From positions 1-43,535 of the forward strand of contig DBZL01000058.1 in the NCBI GenBank assembly GCA_002311745.1: a DNA stretch of 43,535 nucleotides, given 5' to 3'. The stretch is from Phycisphaerales bacterium UBA1161 (lineage in GTDB: Bacteria > Planctomycetota > Phycisphaerae > Tepidisphaerales > Tepidisphaeraceae). The position numbers and the translations under genes were made by a program. The notes beneath the pieces are model-generated. The model did no database searches, was not told the DNA's origin, and was given only the letters and a program-made list of their open reading frames with translations. Of the stretch, positions 32,228-40,764 are shown one piece after another. The stretch's first letter is position 1. Each line of letters starts with the position of its first letter.

Positions 32228-34120
32228 TTACGCGTCGGGCGATTGGTGAATGAACTGCTCGTACAGATGGGCGTATTTGCCCCCGGCGGCCACGAGCTGC
32301 CGGTGCGTCCCCCGCTCGATGATCCGACCGGCGTCGATCACCAGGATCAAATCGGCCCGCATGATCGTGCTCAGCCGATGGGCCACGATGAACGTCGTCC
32401 GCCCGGCCAGCAGTTTCTCCAGCGACTGCTGCACCAGCAATTCCGTCGCCGTATCGACGGCGCTGGTCGCTTCATCCAGGATGAAGATGCGCGGATCGGC
32501 CAAAAACGCCCGCGTGAAACAGATGAGCTGCCGCTGACCCTGGGACATGCTCGCCCCGCGCTCGCCCACGTCCGTGTCGAACCCGCGGGCCAGGGACAGG
32601 ATGGCATCGTACGAAGAGATCGCCTTGGCCGCGGCGATCACCTGCTGCTCGCCGGCCCCCGGCCGCGCGTAGCGGATGTTCTCCATGACCGTCCCGCTGA
32701 ACAGGTAATTCGACTGCAGCACCAATCCCATCTGCTTGTGCAGCGAATCGCCCGTGGCGTGGCGAATGTCGTGACCATCCACCAGCACGCGCCCTTGCTG
32801 CGGCTGATAGAACCGCGCGATCAGAGAAATGATGCTGCTCTTGCCGCTGCCCGTCGGACCCACCAAGGCGATCATCTGCCCCGGATGCGCCTCGAAGTCG
32901 ATCTCGTGCAGCACCGGCCGCTGCGGGTTGTAGCCGAAGGTCACCTCCTCAACGCGCACGTGGCCCTGCAGCGCCGGCAGCGGCTTGGCGTCCGGCTCAT
33001 CGCGCACCTCCGGCTCCATGTCCAACAAGCCAAAGACGCGCTCGGCGCCGGCCATGGCCATCATGAGCGTGTTGTAAAACGCCCCCAGCGTGATGACCGG
33101 CGACATGAACCAATCCCAGTATTGGTACGTCGCCACCACCGACCCGACGCCCCGCCCGCCAAGTTGATCCATCGCCACCATGTATCCCCCATACAGCAAA
33201 ATCGTCACGCGCCCGCAGAAACGGATCACCTCCAGCAGCGGCTGATACACTCCGTTCAGCCGAGCCACCGCCATGTTGTTGAGGGTGTTGGCATCCTGCA
33301 GTCGGTTGAACACGTTGAGGTTCATGTCCTGGCGGTGAAACGCCATCACCACGCGCGTCCCCGTGATGTTCTCCGCCAGATTGCTGCTGACGCGTGTCCA
33401 GCCCTCGCGACTTATCTGGTACGCCGTCGCCGCGCGGCGGTGATACATCCGCGTCAGCACGTAAAGCACCGGCCCCAGCCAGAAAATCGCCAGGAACAAC
33501 CGCACGTTTTCGCGCAGCATGTATATCGCCGCGACGAACATGATCATCACGTTGGCCACGACTTGCCAAATGCCCCACACGTTTGCTTCGCGCATGCTGG
33601 CGATGTCCGTCGTGCACCGGCTGATGATCCGTCCCAGCTTGGTGCGGTCGTAATAGCTCATCGACAGGCGCTGCAATTGCTCGAACAGCCGGCGGCGGTA
33701 GTTGAACTGCACGCTCTCCCCGGCGCGCGTCAAAATCAGCAACGAGAACCGCTGCAGTACCACCGACACGGCAAATACCGCTGTCCACAATGCGACGATG
33801 GCCGCGACGTGCCGGCAGGCCGCGCTGACCGTCACACCGGGAATGAGATGGCGTGCGTAACCGTCGCCGTAATCGATGATCGCTTTGATGAACTGCGGAC
33901 CCTGCATGTCCAGCAGCACAAACCCCAGGCCCAGCAGCACGCCGGCGATGTAGCGCTTTTTGAACGGCGCCAGCGCCGCCAACAGCCGGCGCACCAGCGG
34001 CCAGCGGATCGGACGATATTTGTCCTCATCCTCGGACTGAATCTGCCCCGCCGCCCCGGCCGGCAGCGCGATTGCCGCCGCCCCCGCCCCGGCCCGAAGC
34101 TTGCGCCATGGAAGCGTCAT
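32228..34120 (-). CDS. ABC exporter half-transporter with degenerate signature motif
   Basis: A 630-aa protein with an N-terminal six-helix exporter membrane domain (about 55-345) and a C-terminal ATPase domain. Walker A is GPTGSGKSS (421-429), the Q-loop Q469 and Walker B FILDE with catalytic E550. The signature is MSQGQ (525-529) instead of LSGGQ. Its ATG overlaps the stop of the upstream half-transporter, so both are made together. Together with the Asp-containing Walker B of the partner, this fits a heterodimeric exporter of the TM287/288 or BmrCD kind, which moves lipids, drugs or lipid-linked sugars. The substrate is unknown. Confidence 0.93.
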   Translation of the reverse strand: MTLPWRKLRAGAGAAAIALPAGAAGQIQSEDEDKYRPIRWPLVRRLLAALAPFKKRYIAGVLLGLGFVLLDMQGPQFIKAIIDYGDGYARHLIPGVTVSAACRHVAAIVALWTAVFAVSVVLQRFSLLILTRAGESVQFNYRRRLFEQLQRLSMSYYDRTKLGRIISRCTTDIASMREANVWGIWQVVANVMIMFVAAIYMLRENVRLFLAIFWLGPVLYVLTRMYHRRAATAYQISREGWTRVSSNLAENITGTRVVMAFHRQDMNLNVFNRLQDANTLNNMAVARLNGVYQPLLEVIRFCGRVTILLYGGYMVAMDQLGGRGVGSVVATYQYWDWFMSPVITLGAFYNTLMMAMAGAERVFGLLDMEPEVRDEPDAKPLPALQGHVRVEEVTFGYNPQRPVLHEIDFEAHPGQMIALVGPTGSGKSSIISLIARFYQPQQGRVLVDGHDIRHATGDSLHKQMGLVLQSNYLFSGTVMENIRYARPGAGEQQVIAAAKAISSYDAILSLARGFDTDVGERGASMSQGQRQLICFTRAFLADPRIFILDEATSAVDTATELLVQQSLEKLLAGRTTFIVAHRLSTIMRADLILVIDAGRIIERGTHRQLVAAGGKYAHLYEQFIHQSPDA

Positions 34121-36144
34121 AGCGCCCCCTCTGTCGATAAATCGGGACCTGCCTCACCGAGGGCCACGAGCGGCTGGGCGCTGACACTTTGAGCCGCCAA
34201 TCGCTTCAGGTGCGATGGCGCATCCTGATCCTCATCCGCCCGCCCGCCCTGAAGCTGCGCCGCCGCGATCTGGCGGTAATGCCCGTCCTGCTCCATGAGC
34301 TGCTCGTGGGTCCCCATCTGCGTGATGCGACCCCGCTCCACGACCATCACCAGGTCGGCCTGCTTCACCGTGCTGATCCGGTGGGCGATGATGAACGTCG
34401 TCCGCCCGTGCATCACGAACCGCATTCCGCGGCGAATCAGGTCCTCGGTTTCGGTGTCCACCGAGGCGGTGGCGTCGTCCAGGATCAGAACGCGTGGATT
34501 GGTGACGATGGCCCGCGCGATGGCCAGGCGTTGCCGCTGTCCGCCCGACAGCGACGAGCCGCGCTCCCCCAACATCGTCGCGTAGCCGCGCGGCATCGCC
34601 TCGATGAACTCATGCGCCTGCGCCAGCCGCGCCGCGGCTTCGATCTCCCCTTCGCTGATCCGCGGCCGGCCGTAGGCGATGTTCCCCGACACCGTGTCGC
34701 TGAAGAGATAGGTCTCCTGAAACACGAGCGCCACCTGCGTGCGCAGGCTGGCCAGCGCCAGGTCGCGCAGGTCCATCCCGTCGATGAGGATTCGCCCGCC
34801 CTGCGGATCGTAGAAGCGGGCAATCAGATTCACCAACGTCGTCTTTCCCGCGCCGGTGGGCCCGACGATCGCCACCACGCTTCCCCCCTTGATGCGAAAA
34901 TCCACGTCGTGGATGACCGGTTTTTCCGGGTCGTATCCAAAGCGCACCTTTTCAAACACGACCTCGCCGCACCCCGCGCCCAGCAGCGCAGCGCCCGTTT
35001 TTTCCGGGACCGTGGGCGGCGCCATCAGCACTTCGTACAACCGCCGCGCCGAAACCATGGCGTTCTGGTACTGCTCGTTGATCGTCGCCACCTGCTGGAG
35101 CCGGCCCAAAATCGTGCCCATGGCCCCGCCCAGGATGACCAGGTCGCCGCAGAGCATCTTGCCCCGGATCATCAGAATCCCGGCCACCAGAAACAGCGAC
35201 AGGTGCGATGCCATGGCGATCGAGCGGATGACCGGCTGAAAATCCGCGAACATGCGGATGCGCCGCAACACCCGGTCTCTGAATGCGTCGCAGTTGGCTT
35301 GGTATTTGTCGATTTCCTGCTTTTCCGTGGCGAACGCCTTGATGACGTGCACGCCGGAAATGGCCTCGGCGATGATCGAGATGTTGCGGTCATCCGCCTC
35401 CATGACGCTGCGCGCCACCGGGCGAATCTTGCGGCTGAAACGCAAAATGTAGTAGGTCCAGATCGGCAGCGGCACCAGGGATAGGGCCGCCACCCACTTG
35501 TTCCGCGTCCAGATCAGCACGATGTTGAACGCCACAATCAGCGCGATGTCCAGCGTCACCAGCACCGCCGTCTGGATGAACGCGCGCACGTTCTGCAAAT
35601 CCGAAAGCGCCCGGTTGATGAGCTGGCCGGAGCTGAGCGCGTCGTGAAATCCGAACCCCACCCGCTGCAGCTTGTCGTAGATGGCCTGGCGGATATGGAA
35701 GACCATGTTCATGCTCATGCTCGTGTTGGCCGTTTCCTTGAAATAGCGAACCACGAGCATCAGCCCCACCAGGACCCCCAACACGATCAGGGCATGTCGG
35801 AACTGGTTGGTTGCCGGATCGGTTGCCTCCAGCCAGCGCCAAAAGCCGCCGGGGGCGGATTTTTCGACGTGTTGAATTCTTTGGATGCCGTTGACGGCCT
35901 CGCCGGCCTGGCGAATGCTCAGCGTCTCCATGGCGGCCGATACCGCCACCCACCAGCACGCCACGACGACCAGCCATTTCACCGGCTGCACGAAGCGAAA
36001 CATCCACCGGAACAACTGGGCGTTGGAGACGCCAGATGGGTCGGCGTCATCGCCGCCGCCGGCCTGCGGCTGCGGCGTCTTTCCTGCGGCGACATAAGAA
36101 CTTGCGCTCCGTTTTTCGGAGCGCGCGGTCAACTGCTCTGTCAC
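34117..36144 (-). CDS. ABC exporter half-transporter with Walker B Asp substitution
   Basis: A 675-aa half-transporter. A disordered N-terminus is followed by a membrane domain (about 50-335) and an ATPase domain with Walker A GPTGAGKTT (428-436), Q-loop Q476, canonical LSGGQ (532-536) and H588. Walker B ends in LILDDATASVD, so the catalytic Glu is replaced by D557. That makes its own ATP site the degenerate one, paired with the partner's degenerate MSQGQ. The start is GTG 36144, with a weak ribosome site. The 176 bp between this start and the divergent Cys-rich gene contain no recognised signal. Confidence 0.93.
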   Translation of the reverse strand: MTEQLTARSEKRSASSYVAAGKTPQPQAGGGDDADPSGVSNAQLFRWMFRFVQPVKWLVVVACWWVAVSAAMETLSIRQAGEAVNGIQRIQHVEKSAPGGFWRWLEATDPATNQFRHALIVLGVLVGLMLVVRYFKETANTSMSMNMVFHIRQAIYDKLQRVGFGFHDALSSGQLINRALSDLQNVRAFIQTAVLVTLDIALIVAFNIVLIWTRNKWVAALSLVPLPIWTYYILRFSRKIRPVARSVMEADDRNISIIAEAISGVHVIKAFATEKQEIDKYQANCDAFRDRVLRRIRMFADFQPVIRSIAMASHLSLFLVAGILMIRGKMLCGDLVILGGAMGTILGRLQQVATINEQYQNAMVSARRLYEVLMAPPTVPEKTGAALLGAGCGEVVFEKVRFGYDPEKPVIHDVDFRIKGGSVVAIVGPTGAGKTTLVNLIARFYDPQGGRILIDGMDLRDLALASLRTQVALVFQETYLFSDTVSGNIAYGRPRISEGEIEAAARLAQAHEFIEAMPRGYATMLGERGSSLSGGQRQRLAIARAIVTNPRVLILDDATASVDTETEDLIRRGMRFVMHGRTTFIIAHRISTVKQADLVMVVERGRITQMGTHEQLMEQDGHYRQIAAAQLQGGRADEDQDAPSHLKRLAAQSVSAQPLVALGEAGPDLSTEGAL

Positions 36145-36320
36145 TTGATGTACCGTCTTGAGTTAATTCGCAAAGCTATCCTCCAGCATCGGCCCGTCAA
36201 CCCCTGCGGCTCAGAGAAATCCGCCCTCGACAAAGCCGCGGCATGGTTGCGGCGCGTTCATGCCCGCACAAGGTCTTTGCCACTGCAGATCGCGCGGGTT
36301 CGCGGCCGATAAGAATCTCA

Positions 36321-36683
36321 ATGCCTACGCTGACCGCCGCACCCCATCGCGTCCGCCGATTGACCGCAGCGCTGTATCGCTTCGGCTCGGCCCGTTTGCG
36401 TCGTGTGGGCGTGGGGGAGACTCATCCGGATTGGCAGAAGCGCGCCGAAATCTGCGAATACTGCCCGATGCGTGCCATCCGCTGCGGCGTGTCCTATTGC
36501 GGCAAGCCGTTCCTGCAATTGATCGATCGCGATCCATCCATCGACGGATGCGGCTGTCCGTGCCACGACAAGGCCAAAAGCCCCAGCGAACATTGCCCCA
36601 TCGATCGCCGCGGCCAACCAGCCCGCCACAGCGCCAGCGACTGTTCCTGCAAATGGTGCAACTTGAGATCAGGTCAGTTCTAG
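36321..36683 (+). CDS. Small cysteine-rich protein, possible zinc-binding
   Basis: A 120-aa basic protein of unknown function. After an Arg-rich N-terminal helix (HRVRRLTAALYRFGSARLRR) come many Cys residues in CxxC-like pairs: CEYCPMRAIRCG, SYCGKP, CGCPCHDK, HCPID and CSCKWCN. This suggests one or two zinc or iron-sulphur sites. ATG 36321 is chosen because the frame upstream overlaps the promoter region of the divergent ABC gene and lacks likely coding sequence; the ribosome site is weak. The last 15 bp overlap the end of the convergent acyltransferase gene. The Cys content is not a chance pattern, but no family was recognised. Confidence 0.65.
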   Translation: MPTLTAAPHRVRRLTAALYRFGSARLRRVGVGETHPDWQKRAEICEYCPMRAIRCGVSYCGKPFLQLIDRDPSIDGCGCPCHDKAKSPSEHCPIDRRGQPARHSASDCSCKWCNLRSGQF

Positions 36684-37841
36684 TCCCTCATCCGGCTCGT
36701 CGAAGATCGGCAGATCGACGACTCTAGGCGGCGTCGCCCGCAGCCACTGCGTCAAACGCTCCTTCAGACGCTTCATCGGGCTCTCAATAAGATGCCAGGA
36801 CACCAACGCCACCGCATACGAGCATCCAAGCTTGAGCAGGATGGGCATCGACCAAGCATGGTGCATGTGAGGATGCGCCGCCTTGTATTTGTTAAACAGT
36901 TGGCCCATCGCCAGGAACGCGTACGGATGGTACAGGTAAATCCCGTAACTGATCTTTCCATAATGCGTGAGCGGCCGCCAGCTTAGCCAGCGGGTGAGCG
37001 CGTGCCGGCTGGCGGCCAGCGCGACGATTCCGGCGAACGTCGCCGCCATCGCGCTGAGCAACAGCGGGCTGTACCACAGCCTGCTCCATTGCGTCGTCAT
37101 CCAGAACGTCTCCAGCCCCACATGCCTCACGATGATCACCATCCCCGCCGCGCCCGCCGCCAGCGCCACCATTGCCGCGCGCCGGAGGCTGCGGACACTG
37201 AGATATTGCGATGCAAAGGCGATGATCGCCCCCGCACCCAGCAGGTCCATCTGCGCCGGCAGCCATCCAATGATCAGGTAGGGACTGCTCGCCGACAACG
37301 TCAGGAAGCGAACGATCGGGGCCACCAGCAGAATCGCGACGTTGGCGATGAGGAACTTCCGCCCGCTCAGCAGCAGCACCGCCAGCGGCCACAGCAGGTA
37401 AAACTGCTCCTCGATCGCCAGCGTCCATGTATGGATGAGCATCGGCGCATCGGTTAGGCCCGAGTGCAACTGCGGGATGGTCTGAAGGTACGCGTAATAG
37501 AACGGCATGGTGCGGACGGCGCCGCGCCCATGCGAAAAAAACATCTCCAAGGTGTAGAGGGTGATGACCAGGTAATAGATGGGGAAAATTCGCAGCGTCC
37601 GCCGGCTGTAAAACGTCGTGAAATAGCGGGGCTTGTCCCGGCTGGCCAGCAGAATGCGCGTGATCAGAAACCCCGAGATCACAAAGAACAGTTCCACCCC
37701 CATCCAGCCGAGACTGCACCACGGCAATTCCAGGTGAAACAGCAAGACCCCCAGAATGGCAAAGGCGCGAAGGCCGTCGATCTCCGGGATGAAACTCGGA
37801 GCGTCGCAGCGATCGGATTGATCGGTCCTGGTTGCGGCCAC
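36669..37841 (-). CDS. Acyltransferase-3 family membrane protein (OafA/YrhL type)
   Basis: A 390-aa inner-membrane protein with about ten TM helices. The family signatures are FIPEIDGLRAFAILGVLLFH with the catalytic-type His, GWMGVELFFVISGFLIT, FYSRRTLRIFPIYYL with the conserved RRxxRIxP motif, and HTWTLAIEEQFYLLWPL. These enzymes O-acetylate or otherwise acylate surface polysaccharides or lipid-linked sugars. The start is GTG 37841. It is a single gene facing the Cys-rich protein gene. It could modify the polymer handled by the Wza/Wzc locus, but this is inference. Confidence 0.93.
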   Translation of the reverse strand: MAATRTDQSDRCDAPSFIPEIDGLRAFAILGVLLFHLELPWCSLGWMGVELFFVISGFLITRILLASRDKPRYFTTFYSRRTLRIFPIYYLVITLYTLEMFFSHGRGAVRTMPFYYAYLQTIPQLHSGLTDAPMLIHTWTLAIEEQFYLLWPLAVLLLSGRKFLIANVAILLVAPIVRFLTLSASSPYLIIGWLPAQMDLLGAGAIIAFASQYLSVRSLRRAAMVALAAGAAGMVIIVRHVGLETFWMTTQWSRLWYSPLLLSAMAATFAGIVALAASRHALTRWLSWRPLTHYGKISYGIYLYHPYAFLAMGQLFNKYKAAHPHMHHAWSMPILLKLGCSYAVALVSWHLIESPMKRLKERLTQWLRATPPRVVDLPIFDEPDEGLELT

Positions 37842-37924
37842 TGCTTTTTACGACACTAATTGGGAAACCGATGGAGACGCGGACGTCGCTCTGCCATACC
37901 CACAGCAGATCAAACGGGTCGGCA

Positions 37925-37953
37925 ATTTAAGCGCCTCGATAGCAATTTGGCAA
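37925..37953 (-). promoter_or_regulatory. Candidate sigma70-type promoter of the acyltransferase gene
   Basis: On the minus strand a -35 TTGCCA (37948-37953) and a -10 TTAAAT (37925-37930) are exactly 17 bp apart in the AT-rich middle of the 245-bp divergent region 37842-38086. It predicts a leader of about 77 nt. No comparable promoter was identified for the divergent secreted-protein gene. Confidence 0.45.
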
Positions 37954-38086
37954 CAAAAAATAATAAAACCAAGGAATCGAACAATTGCGGCGACGCCCCG
38001 GCGGCGACGCGCTGTATCCTCCGTCTGGCTCAACACATCTGCTTGCGGTTGCTTTGCGATGCTCCGCCCCGTATCGTGCCCGCCAA

Positions 38087-39226
38087 ATGATTCGCTTCTG
38101 TGCGTTGATTGCGGCATTCGTCGCCGCGTTGGCCTGCGCCGCGGTCGCAGATGCCGTGGATCAGCCTGCCACCGCCCCCGCCACCCAGCCGTACGTTCCT
38201 CACGCCGCCGTCGTTCCGCCGGGCTTTCATGCCTTGACCGCCGGCGAACGCACCGTCTTCTGTCAAGCGGAGGATGATGACTGGGTCCGCCAAGCCTTGG
38301 CTCGCGTGCAGCCGGCGACGCGGCCCACCACCATGCCCTCCGATATCGCCGCCGCCATCAGCCAAAAACGCCAGGAACTGATCCGCATGGTCATGCAGGA
38401 CATGGCCCTGGATGATCCCAAGACGCTGAACGACACCATCGACAACGAACTGCTCCCGCCCCTGGCAAATTTAGAGTCGCTCAAGCTGCGGGTTTTTTAT
38501 CTCCCCGTTTCCCAAAAGAGGCTGGCCGATCTGATGCAGGCCGGATGGAGCGATCCCCGCTTTCATTACATCCGCTACGCTCATCAGGTCGTCAGCGACC
38601 AGAACTGGACGCTGAGTATTGATCGCCCGATGGATGATGCGGTCGAGTGGATCGAAACTCAGGACGATGCCCCGGATGCGCGCTCCGGCGCGCTGGTCAA
38701 GGGAATCACCCACTTCGAAAGCGGGCTGATTCACGCCCAGTCCCTGATCGCCCAATCCGGCACGCGAAACGTGATCGATGGGTTCATCTACAAGAACGTG
38801 ATGCAACCGTTGAAGCTGGCCCCCACCGAGCAATGGTTCTACCAAGGCGTTGAGGGGGTGTACAGCGTCAAATACGCCACGTTCCTTACCGGTACCTCGC
38901 GATCGCTGTTGAGCAGCGCCCTGCTCCTGCCCGATCCGCGTAACCCGCTGGCCTGGCGCCCGCTGGACCTGGTCAATCCGCTCGACCCGGCCGGCATGAA
39001 ACCGCAGTTCGTCATCATCTACAACGAAGCCGTACGACACAAAGCCGCCTGGGTGATCAGTCAATGGATCGACCAGGGCGGGGACGGCGCGCTGGCCAAG
39101 ACGCTTCCCGCCCTGCGCGCTCACCCACCGGCCAACGCCGCCGAACTCATCAAAATCATTCGTGATTCCACGGGTATCGATCTCACCGCATCCATGTCGC
39201 CGGACTACAGCTTGGCGCCGCGCTGA
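38087..39226 (+). CDS. Secreted hypothetical protein
   Basis: A 379-aa protein with an N-terminal signal peptide (MIRFCALIAAFVAALACAAV, cleavage likely after ADA) and then a Thr/Pro/Ala-rich linker (DQPATAPATQPY). The mature domain is mostly helical, with segments such as HFESGLIHAQSLIAQSGTRNVIDGF and KAAWVISQWIDQGGDGALAKTLPALRAHP. A metalloprotease-like HExxH is absent. ATG 38087 is chosen because the signal peptide begins there. It is divergent from the acyltransferase gene and convergent with the CsrA-deaminase gene 37 bp away. No family was recognised. Confidence 0.75.
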   Translation: MIRFCALIAAFVAALACAAVADAVDQPATAPATQPYVPHAAVVPPGFHALTAGERTVFCQAEDDDWVRQALARVQPATRPTTMPSDIAAAISQKRQELIRMVMQDMALDDPKTLNDTIDNELLPPLANLESLKLRVFYLPVSQKRLADLMQAGWSDPRFHYIRYAHQVVSDQNWTLSIDRPMDDAVEWIETQDDAPDARSGALVKGITHFESGLIHAQSLIAQSGTRNVIDGFIYKNVMQPLKLAPTEQWFYQGVEGVYSVKYATFLTGTSRSLLSSALLLPDPRNPLAWRPLDLVNPLDPAGMKPQFVIIYNEAVRHKAAWVISQWIDQGGDGALAKTLPALRAHPPANAAELIKIIRDSTGIDLTASMSPDYSLAPR

Positions 39227-39263
39227 TCCGGCGGCAACCTCCCCGGCAACCGTTTCTGGCCGC

Positions 39264-39974
39264 CTATTTGCCGATGTCTTCCTTCCACAATTCCGGGTGC
39301 TCGCGGATGAACTTGCCCATCATTTCGACGCATTGGGCGTCGGCGCGATCCACCACCTCCACGCCGTTGCCGCGCAAAAAATCCGCCGCGCCGGCAAAGT
39401 TCACGCTTTCGCCCACGACGATCTTGGGAATGCCAAACTGCACCGCCGCCCCGCTGCACAGGTGGCAGGGCATCAGCGTCGAATACAGCACCGTGTCGCG
39501 ATAGGTTTTTTGCCGGCCGGCATTTTTGAGGCAGTCGATCTCGGCGTGCGCCATCGGATCGCCGTCCTGCACGCGGCGGTTGCGGCCGCGCCCGATGATC
39601 TGATCGCCGCGCACCAGCACCGAGCCGATCGGCAACCCCCCTTCACCCAAGCCCTGACGCGCCTCCTCGATGGCCGCGCGCAAAAATGGGTCCGAACTCC
39701 CCTCCGCCAGGCGCGGATAATTATCCGCCCACGGCGAGAGATTCACCGACTCCGGCGGAACGTCCGGCGCTGCGGCAAGGTCCGCCGGCTGCATCGCCGC
39801 CGCCGCCGCGTTCTCCTTGCGAATCAGGTCGTACACTTCCTTGCGATAGACCGTGATCTGCCGCGGCGCGGTGAACCCCAGGCGCACCTTGTCGCCCCGG
39901 ATGTCCACCACCGTCACGTGGATGTCATCCCCCACGATTACCGTCTCGTTGCGCTGACGTGTTAGAACCAGCAT
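39264..39974 (-). CDS. CsrA-cytosine deaminase fusion protein
   Basis: A 236-aa protein. Residues 1-55 are a complete CsrA domain, aligning without gaps to E. coli CsrA and keeping L4, R6, V42 and R44 of the RNA-binding face. An Ala/Pro-rich linker (about 56-92) follows. Residues 95-236 are a zinc-dependent cytosine deaminase close to yeast FCY1: H143 and E145 (AHAEID), C170 and C173 (PCHLC), VNF, and a C-terminal WKEDIG matching FCY1 WFEDIG, which caps the substrate. One uninterrupted frame spans both. It likely converts cytosine to uracil while binding GGA-containing RNA; coupling is inferred. It follows rsmG by 67 bp, with its own possible -10. Confidence 0.88.
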   Translation of the reverse strand: MLVLTRQRNETVIVGDDIHVTVVDIRGDKVRLGFTAPRQITVYRKEVYDLIRKENAAAAAMQPADLAAAPDVPPESVNLSPWADNYPRLAEGSSDPFLRAAIEEARQGLGEGGLPIGSVLVRGDQIIGRGRNRRVQDGDPMAHAEIDCLKNAGRQKTYRDTVLYSTLMPCHLCSGAAVQFGIPKIVVGESVNFAGAADFLRGNGVEVVDRADAQCVEMMGKFIREHPELWKEDIGK

Positions 39975-40020
39975 AAGTGGCCTTTCCTGGCTTGGGGACG
40001 ATCCTTCCCGCTGGCACCGA

Positions 40021-40026
40021 ATTATA
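40021..40026 (-). promoter_or_regulatory. Candidate -10 box of the CsrA-deaminase gene
   Basis: A perfect TATAAT on the minus strand lies 47 bp before the start codon, between the rsmG stop and the fusion gene. No good -35 is seen. The predicted leader of about 40 nt contains AAGGA and, as the ribosome site, AGGA; both are CsrA-type GGA motifs, so autoregulation is plausible. Confidence 0.4.
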
Positions 40027-40041
40027 GCCTCGCCCGGCCAT

Positions 40042-40764
40042 CTACGCCGTCATGGGCTTGCCCTTGGCCGCCGGGGCCGCTCGCGGATAACGCGCATCGC
40101 TGCGGCCGATCTTGTCAATCCGCACGATCACGTGATGTTCTGCTCCCGGCAAATCCGCGGGCTGGATCGCCGCCGGACCGCCGCCCAACACCCGGATCGC
40201 CCGCCCAAGCCCGGCCAGCTCGTCCTGGGCTTTTTTCCCCTTCATCGCCAATATCTGACCCCCTTTTTTCACGAGCGGCAACATCCATTCGACCAACCAG
40301 ACCATCGTCCCCACCGCCCGGGCCACCGCCACGTCGAACGATTCCCGCAACTCGCCGCGTCCGGCATCTTCGGCGCGCCGGGCATCCACCGTGACGTTGT
40401 CCAATTGCAATTCCGCGGCCGCGCGGCGCAGAAAATCCGCCTTCTTCTTCGTGGCCTCCAAGAGCACCACCTTCGCATCCGGCCGCGCAATCGCCAGGAC
40501 GATCCCCGGCACGCCCCCGCCGCTGCCCACGTCCACCAGCCGGTGCTCACCGGCCGGCAAAAACGGCAGCAGCGTCAGGCTATCGGCCACGTGCAGCCGC
40601 TGGGCCTCCGCCCGGTCGGTAATCCGCGTCAGATTCATCTTCGCATTGGCCGCCAGCAGCAGATCCAGGTATCGCGACAGCTTCGCGTGCTGCGATTCGT
40701 CCAACCTCACGCCGCCGCGTCGGGCGAGCTCATTGCATAGGGATGGGGTCGAGCCGCTGGTCAC
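40042..40764 (-). CDS. rsmG: 16S rRNA (guanine527-N7)-methyltransferase RsmG
   Basis: A 240-aa cytoplasmic SAM-dependent methyltransferase that modifies G527 of 16S rRNA (E. coli numbering). Family features are [25 protein letters not shown], the SAM-binding loop [15 protein letters not shown], the acidic strand [15 protein letters not shown] and VAVARAVG. The last 30 residues (after VIVRIDK) are a basic extension. The start is GTG at 40764, overlapping the thiG stop as GTGA, so translation is coupled to thiG. It commonly sits in operons with unrelated housekeeping genes; nothing links it to thiamine synthesis. Confidence 0.94.
   Translation of the reverse strand: MTSGSTPSLCNELARRGGVRLDESQHAKLSRYLDLLLAANAKMNLTRITDRAEAQRLHVADSLTLLPFLPAGEHRLVDVGSGGGVPGIVLAIARPDAKVVLLEATKKKADFLRRAAAELQLDNVTVDARRAEDAGRGELRESFDVAVARAVGTMVWLVEWMLPLVKKGGQILAMKGKKAQDELAGLGRAIRVLGGGPAAIQPADLPGAEHHVIVRIDKIGRSDARYPRAAPAAKGKPMTA

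Noticed and set aside
32219..34192. 657-aa plus-strand frame opposite the ABC transporter
   Set aside because: No recognisable motifs; the minus-strand ABC signatures explain the sequence.
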